Source of the DNA: Bacteroidia bacterium
Lineage (GTDB): Bacteria > Bacteroidota > Bacteroidia > Bacteroidales > Dysgonomonadaceae
DNA length: 11,214 bases
Direction of reading: 5' to 3'
Assembly (NCBI GenBank): GCA_025999435.1
Contig: BNXH01000057.1
Span: 1-11,214, forward strand
The notes under the pieces are model-generated. The model was not told the origin of the DNA, searched no databases, and was given only the letters and a program-made list of their open reading frames with translations. The translations under genes were made by a program, and so were the position numbers. How positions within the stretch are numbered: the first letter of the stretch is position 1; every line of letters starts with the position of its first letter. Shown in pieces: positions 1 to 7,474 of this stretch.

Positions 1-1
1 A

Positions 2-1051
2 AATGATTTTTCATGGAAACCCTCGTATGACATATCCAATTCTATTGAGTCCAATTCTTATTTGGATAAAGAATATGTTAAAAAAGGAAAGCCGATTATT
101 GCCGAAAAAATGAAGTTTGCCTATGTTATCCACGGGGCGATAATTTCTGTTCGTTCGATGTTCTATCTCAATGAGGGAAACGGGCAAGGCAATTGGTATA
201 TCTGTACCGTGTGGCCCATGTGGGTTTTCTATTCCAATCCGATGAACAACTTGCGCCCGTCGGGTAACGCTCGTTTCGAACCTGCTCCGTTCACCTATTT
301 TGGGACAAGCGGCGCCCTTTATTATGATATGGGGCAGAAGGCTTTTATGTATCAGTCTTTTCCGGCTGTAGTGGGAACAACAGACCTGTATTACACGCAG
401 GCTTTGCCCAATGAAGCGGCCGGAGCATTCAATTTTAGCGATCCGAACGATGGTTTATTGTATATGGGTGAACAAGAGGATAATTTTTATCCCAGTGCCG
501 GTTACGCAATCCTGAAACAGGCTGGCGGTTCTTATAAATATATCGAGTTTACAGACCAAAAAACAGTAGCAAATATGGTAACCACAGAGAACAAGAAAAG
601 GGCGTCTGTTTTTCCGGCAATAAGTAACATCGGGCAAGCGAAATTCTTTGCCAGATCTCCTTTCGCAAAGGCGCCTTATCTCTATTACGTAACGAATGAC
701 AACAAAGTGTACAAGGCTGATATATCGGCTGCCAACGCTGCTGTTGAAGATATTACATCAACTGTTCTTTCCGGCGGCTATAATGAAATTACCGCATTCA
801 AATACATGCTTCCGAACACGACCGGTATCGGGGGCGGGGCGGAAAGGCATCTGGCAGTGGCTACCTATAATCCCTCGCTGGGGAAAGATACGGGTGGGAA
901 ACTGGAATTCTTCACGATAGTCAGTGACGTTTCAGGACAATTGACACGGGCTAAATTCCCGAATAATGAAGCTGCTAAAAATGGATACCAGATAGATATG
1001 TCATGGACAGGACTGGGTAAAATCGTCGGCTTGAGCTACAAAGAAATGTAA
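2..1051 (+). CDS. PKD-like family surface lipoprotein, C-terminal part (5'-truncated by window edge)
   Basis: The frame is open from base 2, so the gene starts left of the window; the first in-frame start-like codon (TTG at 62) is not a credible start. About 349 residues are visible, with no signal peptide because the N-terminus is missing. The visible part is rich in aromatic and glycine residues and beta-strand-like segments (for example WYICTVWPMWVFYSNP, ASVFPAISNIGQAKFFARSP, HLAVATYNPS, GGKLEFFTIV). I recognise these as typical of the C-terminal half of Bacteroidetes 'PKD-like family lipoproteins', which are encoded just after SusC/SusD pairs. Such proteins are thought to sit on the cell surface and help bind the ligand imported by the SusCD complex; the ligand here is unknown. 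The next gene starts 34 bp downstream on the same strand and encodes a DUF1735 lipoprotein, a common partner. The family call rests on recognition of the sequence and its context, not on an alignment. Confidence 0.7.
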   Translation, partial: NDFSWKPSYDISNSIESNSYLDKEYVKKGKPIIAEKMKFAYVIHGAIISVRSMFYLNEGNGQGNWYICTVWPMWVFYSNPMNNLRPSGNARFEPAPFTYFGTSGALYYDMGQKAFMYQSFPAVVGTTDLYYTQALPNEAAGAFNFSDPNDGLLYMGEQEDNFYPSAGYAILKQAGGSYKYIEFTDQKTVANMVTTENKKRASVFPAISNIGQAKFFARSPFAKAPYLYYVTNDNKVYKADISAANAAVEDITSTVLSGGYNEITAFKYMLPNTTGIGGGAERHLAVATYNPSLGKDTGGKLEFFTIVSDVSGQLTRAKFPNNEAAKNGYQIDMSWTGLGKIVGLSYKEM

Positions 1052-1085
1052 TTCAGTTTTTCGTTCATTAAGAAATATAAGAATT

Positions 1086-2555
1086 ATGAAAAATACAATC
1101 ATCAAAAAAAGCATATACCTGTTATTTGCCGCACTGGGAATAGGATTGTTTACCGCCTGCAATGAAGACATACATGATTTTGCAAAAAAAACAGGTTCTG
1201 ACGCGGCTCATGCCGTTTATATCGCCGATTCGGTATTCAATTACCGGATCAGTCACAGTGCAAACGCTGAAGTTACAGGGGCGGATACTATCCTGATCAA
1301 GTTTCCGGTACATTCTACCAACGCCGTCGGGAATGATGTGACAGTCAGGCTGGCTATTGACAACAAGCTGGTCGATGTCTACAATGTACAGCATGGAACC
1401 GGCTATAAATATATAACGAATTGCAGTGTGAGCCATAGCACGTTGACTATCCCGAAAGGCCAGACTCAGTCTGCCGATTCCGTAGCGATAGCCTATACCG
1501 GAAAGTTGTCGGCTCTTTTGGACAGAAATGGTTACCTTCTGCCTGTGAAGATCACTTCTTATGGCGGCGCCGATGTGAAAATCGATTATGAAGAGCGGGT
1601 TGCTTATCTTAAAATCAATGTTTCGCAGCAAAACGGCGTATATTTTAACGACATGGAAAGCAGCGGTGAAATTACGAACAATCCCCTATTGGGAATCTTC
1701 GATAACGATTTTAACGATATAAAATTCAAATTATCATCGCTTTATGAAATAATAGGGGAGACAAAGATCGTATTATCTGTGAATAACAGTCTCGTTTCGG
1801 ATTTTAATAGCAGAATGGGAACCGAGTATCAGGCAGTGCCCGAAAGTGATTTTGAACCGGTGGAGGTAATATTTCCCGCGGGGGCTAAGTCTGTAGAAGG
1901 AACCTTTTCGTATAAGGGGAATGTTTCAACTCTGACAGATATGAGGGGTTATGTCGTTCCGCTCGAGATAACGTCCATTACGGGTGCGGATATTGATAAA
2001 GTAAATGCACAGCGTGTGTTTTACGCGATAGTGTTCAATAGTGATCTGCATAGCGAATATGTCGCTTCTGAAAGCGATTTGGGTACAAAAGTAACAGATC
2101 GTTCGAAATACGGGATACCTAAGCTTGCCGATAGTAGTGGGCGTGACCTGTTAGCGGCGTGGTCCGTTCCTCCTTATTCTACAACTTTTCCCAATGGTTA
2201 CGCCAATGAAATATTCAAGAATGGTTCGGCAGGCTATATGATTACAAGTATGAGCGGCAGGCTCTTGGATATAACAATCGATTTGGGCGAGGAGGTACAG
2301 AACATAACCGGAATATGCCTTTCTTCCAGCACTTCGAATAATTCGATGAAAGCCGTTGATATTTATTATGCAACAGAAGCAAAATATGCGGCAGGGTTGA
2401 GTAGTTTTGCCGGCAAAATAGAAAGAGGCGGAGCAACACAAAATATGTATGTGAAGATTTCCGAGCCGGTTACAGCGCGGTATCTCCGGTTCAGTATAAC
2501 TCCATCGTCCGCCGCTGTACGCTTGTCTCAATTTTATATATATACAGGTAATTAA
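1086..2555 (+). CDS. DUF1735 (BT_3987-like) lipoprotein with C-terminal F5/8 type C-like domain
   Basis: This 489-residue protein has a lipoprotein signal peptide ending in LFTAC, with Cys25 as the lipidation site. Cys25 is followed by an acidic stretch (NEDIHD) that resembles the surface-export signal of Bacteroidetes lipoproteins. Residues about 45-180 and 190-320 look like two copies of the DUF1735 domain. Both carry the pattern 'LSVNN/LAIDN...F/YN...GT.Y', then a 'P.G...S' segment, then 'L.D..GY..P..ITS..GADV/I'. Residues about 345-489 form a beta-sandwich, galactose-binding-like domain: it contains W359, the segments LLDITIDLGEEVQNITGICLSS and VDIYYATEAKY, and ends RYLRFSI...RLSQFYIYTGN, the usual ending of a discoidin fold. 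Known relatives are outer-surface ligand-binding proteins of SusCD loci acting on glycans or glycoproteins. No catalytic motif is seen. The start is fixed by the signal peptide. The next gene begins 12 bp after the stop, so the two are likely co-transcribed. Confidence 0.85.
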   Translation: MKNTIIKKSIYLLFAALGIGLFTACNEDIHDFAKKTGSDAAHAVYIADSVFNYRISHSANAEVTGADTILIKFPVHSTNAVGNDVTVRLAIDNKLVDVYNVQHGTGYKYITNCSVSHSTLTIPKGQTQSADSVAIAYTGKLSALLDRNGYLLPVKITSYGGADVKIDYEERVAYLKINVSQQNGVYFNDMESSGEITNNPLLGIFDNDFNDIKFKLSSLYEIIGETKIVLSVNNSLVSDFNSRMGTEYQAVPESDFEPVEVIFPAGAKSVEGTFSYKGNVSTLTDMRGYVVPLEITSITGADIDKVNAQRVFYAIVFNSDLHSEYVASESDLGTKVTDRSKYGIPKLADSSGRDLLAAWSVPPYSTTFPNGYANEIFKNGSAGYMITSMSGRLLDITIDLGEEVQNITGICLSSSTSNNSMKAVDIYYATEAKYAAGLSSFAGKIERGGATQNMYVKISEPVTARYLRFSITPSSAAVRLSQFYIYTGN

Positions 2556-2567
2556 AGAGAGAAACAA

Positions 2568-3974
2568 ATGAAAAAAATAATACTGACATTACTTTTAACG
2601 CTACTGGGTGCAAGTTATGGCTTTTCGCAGAATACTTCCGTTATCAACGGACTATGGCAACGCGAAAAGCCAAAAAGCATCCAACTGTATAGCGTAGCAG
2701 GCAGTGTGCTGCATCAGGTAGCATCGTCTCCGGTGGGAGAAAACGGCGCTTTCTCATTTACATTCGAGCCGCAACAGGAGGGTTATTATGTTATCGGACT
2801 TTCACCTTCTACCATTATAAACAGGTATATATTTTACTTCAAGCCCGGCGACAAGTTGAATGTACACGTTTCGGAAAACAGTTATGAGCTTACAGGCGAA
2901 AATACTCCCGAAAACAAGGAGATGGCGCGTTGGCACGGCTTTATTTTCCAACTCGAAGACAAAGCCGTTTACTTCAAAGGAAAAAGCAGCACATACGAGG
3001 ACTTTTTTCCGTTATTTGAAGGAAAGCTGAAAGAGTTAGACAACTATCCTCCGGTGAATACGCCGAATACGAACTTCAACAGTTCGTTCAACGATTTTAT
3101 GAAGAACGACCTTCTGTGCACAGCTTTGACGTTTATACAGACTCCGCGTAACAAGCATCCGAAAGAAAACGACTTTATCGGATATTATAAAAATATCGAT
3201 CTGCCTGCATTGACAAAAAATCTTTCCCTGCTGAACTATCCGGGAGGTTTGAGCCTGCTGTTGCAAGGCTATATGACAGCCGTTAAATTAGACGGTAGCC
3301 TGAGCGATGAACTGAAGAAAAAAAGATATAATGATCCGGCTTCATATTTGTTGGGTGGCGCTGATTCGGGCTTAATAAGCAACGATACCATCAAGGGAGA
3401 ACTGGCTGTTATGCTGGCAAGAAATAACCGTTCGCCTGCAAGTTTTGCCGAATATGCAGGCAAATACGGTAAATACGTTGTTACAGCAAGCCAAAAGGAA
3501 CAATGGAAAAGCATTGAAGCCTCGTTGAATAAGAACGTGGAAAGAAAAACAGCAATAGACTTCAAATTTACGGATAGGACGGGTAACGAATTCGCCCTGT
3601 CCGGTTTCAAGGGAAAGGTGGTATATATCGATGTGTGGGCGACATGGTGCGGCCCGTGCAAGAGGGAGTTTCCATTCCTGAAAAAATTAGAAGCTGAATA
3701 TCATGGAAACGAGGATATGGTCTTTATCGGCGTAAATGTGGATATTTCGAAAGACAAGCAAAAATGGTTGAACTTCCTTGAAAAAGAAGGATTGCCCGGT
3801 ATTCAGATTTTTGCGGGAGATGCGGCTAACGAAGCTATTATGAAGCCATATAACATAAAAGGGATACCACGATTTATATTGGTAGGAAAAGATGGAAAAC
3901 TGATCTTTGCAGACGCTCCCCGCCCATCTTCGAACGAAATAAGAGCAGTTATAAACAGTGCATTGAAAGAATAG
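2568..3974 (+). CDS. TlpA-like thioredoxin-fold protein with N-terminal DUF4369-like domain, exported
   Basis: The 468-residue product starts with a cleavable signal peptide (MKKIILTLLLTLLGASYGFSQ), so it probably acts in the periplasm; there is no lipobox. Residues about 25-105 resemble DUF4369, a small beta domain common in front of Bacteroidetes thioredoxins. Residues about 110-325 are mostly helical linker. The thioredoxin domain covers about 330-468, with the active site WCGPC at residues 360-364 (Cys361, Cys364), the strand-turn ATWCGPCKREFPFLKKL, and the expected cis-proline in GIPRF at Pro434. Such proteins reduce disulfides in exported proteins and need electrons from the inner membrane. 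The DsbD encoded two genes downstream is the likely donor. One further cysteine lies in the middle region (NDLLCTAL). The gene sits 12 bp after the DUF1735 lipoprotein gene, and a purine-rich AAAGAGAGAAACAA precedes its ATG. The substrate is unknown; the neighbouring surface lipoproteins or hydrolases are candidates. Confidence 0.9.
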   Translation: MKKIILTLLLTLLGASYGFSQNTSVINGLWQREKPKSIQLYSVAGSVLHQVASSPVGENGAFSFTFEPQQEGYYVIGLSPSTIINRYIFYFKPGDKLNVHVSENSYELTGENTPENKEMARWHGFIFQLEDKAVYFKGKSSTYEDFFPLFEGKLKELDNYPPVNTPNTNFNSSFNDFMKNDLLCTALTFIQTPRNKHPKENDFIGYYKNIDLPALTKNLSLLNYPGGLSLLLQGYMTAVKLDGSLSDELKKKRYNDPASYLLGGADSGLISNDTIKGELAVMLARNNRSPASFAEYAGKYGKYVVTASQKEQWKSIEASLNKNVERKTAIDFKFTDRTGNEFALSGFKGKVVYIDVWATWCGPCKREFPFLKKLEAEYHGNEDMVFIGVNVDISKDKQKWLNFLEKEGLPGIQIFAGDAANEAIMKPYNIKGIPRFILVGKDGKLIFADAPRPSSNEIRAVINSALKE

Positions 3975-3993
3975 TTACTGCTAAATACAAACC

Positions 3994-4027
3994 GGGAAAG
4001 GTAGCCTGATACAGAGCTATCTTTTCC
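3994..4027 (+). promoter_or_regulatory. Intercistronic hairpin, possible attenuator or RNA-stability element
   Basis: GGGAAAGGTAGC (3994-4005) pairs with GCTATCTTTTCC (4016-4027). This gives a 12-bp RNA stem with ten Watson-Crick pairs and two G-U pairs, closed by a 10-base loop in which CTG/CAG can add three more pairs. It is followed by TTATTAA rather than a clean T run, so it is a weak candidate for full termination. It lies in the 69-bp gap between the TlpA-like gene and the protease gene, the widest gap in the operon, and ends 16 bp before the next ATG. It could reduce read-through or protect the upstream mRNA. Confidence 0.4.
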
Positions 4028-4043
4028 TTATTAAGCTTATCAG

Positions 4044-5303
4044 ATGTTTAAGAAATATATCAGACTCGTTACTGTTATTGCTATTACTGCCTTTCTTCCG
4101 ATGCCCGCGTACTGCCAGGCAAATGACAGTCGCATTCAATCGGTTCTTGAAACTTTGGGCGAAGGGCTGAGAAATAAAGATATGCAACTAATTCGAAAAA
4201 CGTTTTCCGAAGATGTATCCATCAGCACAGAAATGGGTGCAGGTACTAATAATCTATTGGAGACAATCCTGCAACATGTGAACTTCGGGGCTGTCGAATT
4301 GTTGCCCGGCTCTATACAAACCGGCAAAGATACGGTATATGTCAATGTGAGGTTCGTACTGCAACAAAGTAAACCACAAGAAAGCATTATCGCCTTCGAC
4401 AGTGAAAATAAAATCTTGTTCATCGACTATTTCGATCGCCTGTTTGGACAAAGCAGATACAGAAAATCTTCACTGGCGGCTGTCATACCTTTCAGGCAAA
4501 AGGGCCAGTCTATAGTCCTGTCCGTCAAGCTGAACAACAACGGCCACCGTCTGTCTTTCCTTCTGGACACAGGAGCCGACGGCATGGCTATAAAAAAATC
4601 GCTGGCCGACTCATTAGGCATAAAAGCGAATTATACCCAAAACACAAATATTGTGGGAGGCCGGACACAAGTAAGCATATCTTCAGAAAACACAGTACAT
4701 TTAACAGATTCATTATCGCTTACCGGGCAAAATATGGCCATCTTCGATAAGATTGGAAACAATCTGGACGGCATTATCGGCTTGAACCTGATAAAGAAAT
4801 ATATTACAAAAATCGACTTCGATAATCAAAAAATATATTTGTATAGTTTCGGAGATTATCATTATGCAGGGGATGATATTACAATCCCCGTCAGGATGCA
4901 TCGTGCTCTTGTTATTATTCCTTCCGAGTTGGGGATAACAGAAATGCAATCGGTCATGGGAAATTTTCTGCTCGACACAGGCGCAAATTACAACTTGATT
5001 GCCTTTAGTAATTTTGTCAGGGAAAAACAGTTGCTGCAATCAGGGTTCAAGCCCGAATCTATGGGAACGACCGTAAGCATGGGGTATTCTACCCCGGTCT
5101 ATCATGGAAAAGCATACGAATTCAGAGTCGGGAACATTATAAAGAATAATATTCCTGTAACATTACAGGCATCTGCACTCAATAGTTCAACTCATAACGA
5201 CGAGATCGATGGATCTATCGGGATACAATTCTGGGCCGGATATAATTTAATAATTGATCTCTTAAAAAAAGAGATACGCTTAACTCCACGCAAATATACT
5301 TAA
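4044..5303 (+). CDS. Exported retropepsin-like aspartic protease with two DTGA lobes
   Basis: The 419-residue product has an N-terminal signal peptide (MFKKYIRLVTVIAITAFLPMPAYCQ), so it is likely periplasmic or outer-envelope. Residues about 27-125 form a mixed alpha/beta region that could be NTF2-like; this is a guess. Two retropepsin-like lobes follow. Lobe 1 has the catalytic-type motif LLDTGAD at Asp175-Thr-Gly-Ala178 and the paired hydrophobic-Gly motif LDGIIG at residues 241-246. Lobe 2 has LLDTGAN at Asp311-Thr-Gly-Ala314 and IDGSIG at 388-393. Both aspartates are present, so a single chain could form a complete pepsin-like active site, whereas viral retropepsins need a dimer. I saw no cysteine in the mature part. 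The gene is 69 bp after the TlpA-like gene, behind a hairpin, and 7 bp before dsbD, so it is probably co-expressed with the thiol-reducing proteins. The substrate is unknown; peptides or misfolded envelope proteins are possible. Confidence 0.85.
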   Translation: MFKKYIRLVTVIAITAFLPMPAYCQANDSRIQSVLETLGEGLRNKDMQLIRKTFSEDVSISTEMGAGTNNLLETILQHVNFGAVELLPGSIQTGKDTVYVNVRFVLQQSKPQESIIAFDSENKILFIDYFDRLFGQSRYRKSSLAAVIPFRQKGQSIVLSVKLNNNGHRLSFLLDTGADGMAIKKSLADSLGIKANYTQNTNIVGGRTQVSISSENTVHLTDSLSLTGQNMAIFDKIGNNLDGIIGLNLIKKYITKIDFDNQKIYLYSFGDYHYAGDDITIPVRMHRALVIIPSELGITEMQSVMGNFLLDTGANYNLIAFSNFVREKQLLQSGFKPESMGTTVSMGYSTPVYHGKAYEFRVGNIIKNNIPVTLQASALNSSTHNDEIDGSIGIQFWAGYNLIIDLLKKEIRLTPRKYT

Positions 5304-5310
5304 AACCAAT

Positions 5311-7341
5311 ATGAAAAAAACATTTCTATTCTTTTTTTTAACCCTTGTCTCTTTCACCTGGGCATACGCACAGAATCCTGCGACATGGACCGTAAAGCTT
5401 CTCGATAAAGGAAATGGAGAAGTGGAACTCACTGCTAATTTTAAGATAGATCATACCTGGCACCTTTACGATATTCACATACCCGAAGGAGGGCCCCTGC
5501 CTACCAGTTTATCCATCGACAAGCTGAAGGGAGCGACGAAGGCAGGTGAATTTAAGGCTGTCAATTCCAAACTGAAAAAGTCTTATGATGATATATTCCA
5601 AATGGAAGTCGGCTATTATGAAGGACAGGCTACCTTTATTCAACGGCTGAAAATAACTGACAAAGCAGCCTTTTCGTTGGAAGGTGATTTGCGTTCACAG
5701 GTTTGCAGTGAAATAGACGGCCAGTGTATTCCGATAAAGATAGATCTGGACTTTAAGTCGAAAGACCTGCCTGCAACAGTTGTAGTTGCAGAAGCCGGAG
5801 AGAGTACCCCGGCAACGGCAGAGACGATTTCCGCTACAGCCGATTCGATACCGTCCGACTCACTGGCACAACCGACCGTAACGGCAGTAAGCAGCGGCGA
5901 CTTATGGAAACCCGTGATAGAAGAAGTAAAAACTTACGGTGCGGCAGGCGATACGTCCGGACAGTCTCTTTTCTGGATATTCCTCGGAGGTTTCGGCGGT
6001 GGCTTCATAGCCCTGCTTACCCCCTGTGTATGGCCTATGATACCGATGACTGTCAGTTTCTTCCTCAAGCGTAACAAAAAAAGTAAGGGAAAAGCCATTA
6101 AAGATGCAATGACGTACGGTCTGGGCATCATCCTGATATATGTAGCTCTGGGACTGCTGATAACCGGTATATTCGGGGCAAGCGCCTTGAATGACTTAGC
6201 TACAAGTGCGATTTTCAATATTATATTCTTTGCTCTGCTGGTTGTTTTTGCCATATCGTTTTTCGGGGCATTCGAATTGGTTTTACCGTCTTCGTGGACA
6301 AACAAGATGGATCAGAAGGCCGATTCCACTACCGGTATTATCAGTATATTCTTTATGGCATTTACATTGGCGCTGGTATCATTTTCCTGCACAGGGCCGA
6401 TTATCGGGACGCTGTTGGTACAGGCTGCCAGCTCGGGATCTATTGTTGCACCGGCAATCGGTATGTTCGGCTTTGCTTTAGCTCTGGCTATACCATTCTC
6501 TCTATTCGCTATATTTCCGTCATGGCTCGAAAGCATGCCTAAATCGGGAGGCTGGCTCAATTCGGTAAAGGTTGTCTTAGGATTTCTGGAATTGGCTTTA
6601 GCCCTTAAATTCCTGTCTGTGGCCGACCTGGCCTATGGCTGGGGAATCCTCGACCGCGAAGTATTCCTTGTATTATGGATCGTAATATTTATATTATTAG
6701 GGGCTTATTTACTTGGAAAGCTGAAGCTACCGCACGACAGCGATTTGAAGCATGTCTCGGTACCGCGTCTTTTCATGGCAATTATCTCTTTTGCCTTTTC
6801 CGTGTATATGATACCGGGATTGTGGGGCGCACCGTTGAAAGCTATCAGTGCATTCTCTCCTCCTTTGTTCACTCAGGATTTCAATCTGTATAAGGGTGAA
6901 GTCCATGCCATGTTTGATGATTATGAAGCCGGTATGGAGTATGCCCGTAAGAACAATAAGCCTGTGATGATAGACTTTTCGGGATATGGCTGTGTCAACT
7001 GCCGTAAGATGGAGGCGTCGGTATGGACAGATGCCCGTGTGAAGCAATTACTGGAAAAAGACTATGTGCTGATTACCCTGATGGTAGACGATAAGAAGAA
7101 ACTGCCTGAGGTAATGGAGGTAGAAGAAAATGGTAAAACCACCAAGCTGAAGACAATAGGCGACAAATGGAGTTACCTGCAACGCCACAAGTTCGGCACA
7201 AACTCCCAGCCATACTATGTCCTGCTGGATAACGACGGAAACCCTATAGGGCCTTCATATGCATACAACGAGGATGTGAGTAAATATATCGACTTCCTGA
7301 ATACAGGACTGAAGAACTTTAAGAAAGAAACAGGTAAATAG
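5311..7341 (+). CDS. dsbD: Thiol:disulfide interchange protein DsbD
   Basis: The 676-residue inner-membrane protein moves electrons from cytoplasmic thioredoxin to periplasmic thiol proteins through three cysteine pairs, all present. A signal peptide (ends WAYAQ) leads to a DsbD-alpha-like domain (about 22-150) with Cys132 and Cys139. A Ser/Thr/Ala/Pro-rich linker covers about 155-205. The membrane part (about 218-505) has eight hydrophobic segments and holds Cys239 in LLTPCVWPMIP and Cys360 in SFSCTGPIIG, the hallmark buried pair. The C-terminal thioredoxin-like gamma domain (about 530-676) carries CVNC at 561-564, comparable to CVAC in the E. coli protein. The length is normal for the family. 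The alpha-domain pair is spaced C-x6-C rather than the C-x5-C of E. coli. The gene starts only 7 bp after the protease stop. The likely client is the TlpA-like thioredoxin encoded at 2568-3974, which would otherwise have no local electron source. Confidence 0.95.
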   Translation: MKKTFLFFFLTLVSFTWAYAQNPATWTVKLLDKGNGEVELTANFKIDHTWHLYDIHIPEGGPLPTSLSIDKLKGATKAGEFKAVNSKLKKSYDDIFQMEVGYYEGQATFIQRLKITDKAAFSLEGDLRSQVCSEIDGQCIPIKIDLDFKSKDLPATVVVAEAGESTPATAETISATADSIPSDSLAQPTVTAVSSGDLWKPVIEEVKTYGAAGDTSGQSLFWIFLGGFGGGFIALLTPCVWPMIPMTVSFFLKRNKKSKGKAIKDAMTYGLGIILIYVALGLLITGIFGASALNDLATSAIFNIIFFALLVVFAISFFGAFELVLPSSWTNKMDQKADSTTGIISIFFMAFTLALVSFSCTGPIIGTLLVQAASSGSIVAPAIGMFGFALALAIPFSLFAIFPSWLESMPKSGGWLNSVKVVLGFLELALALKFLSVADLAYGWGILDREVFLVLWIVIFILLGAYLLGKLKLPHDSDLKHVSVPRLFMAIISFAFSVYMIPGLWGAPLKAISAFSPPLFTQDFNLYKGEVHAMFDDYEAGMEYARKNNKPVMIDFSGYGCVNCRKMEASVWTDARVKQLLEKDYVLITLMVDDKKKLPEVMEVEENGKTTKLKTIGDKWSYLQRHKFGTNSQPYYVLLDNDGNPIGPSYAYNEDVSKYIDFLNTGLKNFKKETGK

Positions 7342-7474
7342 AAATAATAATAAAGTTTATTTAATAAAAACATTTTATCTTGTCATTGGTAGCGAAGCCA
7401 CCTAAATCACTCCAATTATTTTGTAAGGGTAATTTCTATTGCCCGAAAAAACAAAACATTAGAAAGAAACGATT

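Noticed and set aside
62..64. TTG start codon for the first gene
   Set aside because: The frame is open to the left edge and the protein lacks any signal peptide here, so the gene is cut by the window rather than starting at this codon.
1122..2567. Antisense open frames over the DUF1735 lipoprotein gene (up to 169 codons)
   Set aside because: Their translations are low in recognisable structure and the opposite strand encodes a clear lipoprotein; they are shadows.
5934..6560. Open frames inside dsbD on both strands (up to about 120 codons)
   Set aside because: They overlap a conserved membrane-protein gene, have no family features and are explained by the composition of dsbD.
7349..7361. 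AATAAAGTTTATT palindrome just after dsbD as a terminator or operator
   Set aside because: A one-base centre cannot form an RNA hairpin, and a 6-bp AT-only arm is expected by chance in this AT-rich gap.
7416..7423. TTATTTTG as a -7 promoter box for the lipoprotein hydrolase gene
   Set aside because: It misses the A of TAnnTTTG, and no TTTG-like -33 element lies about 20 bp upstream.
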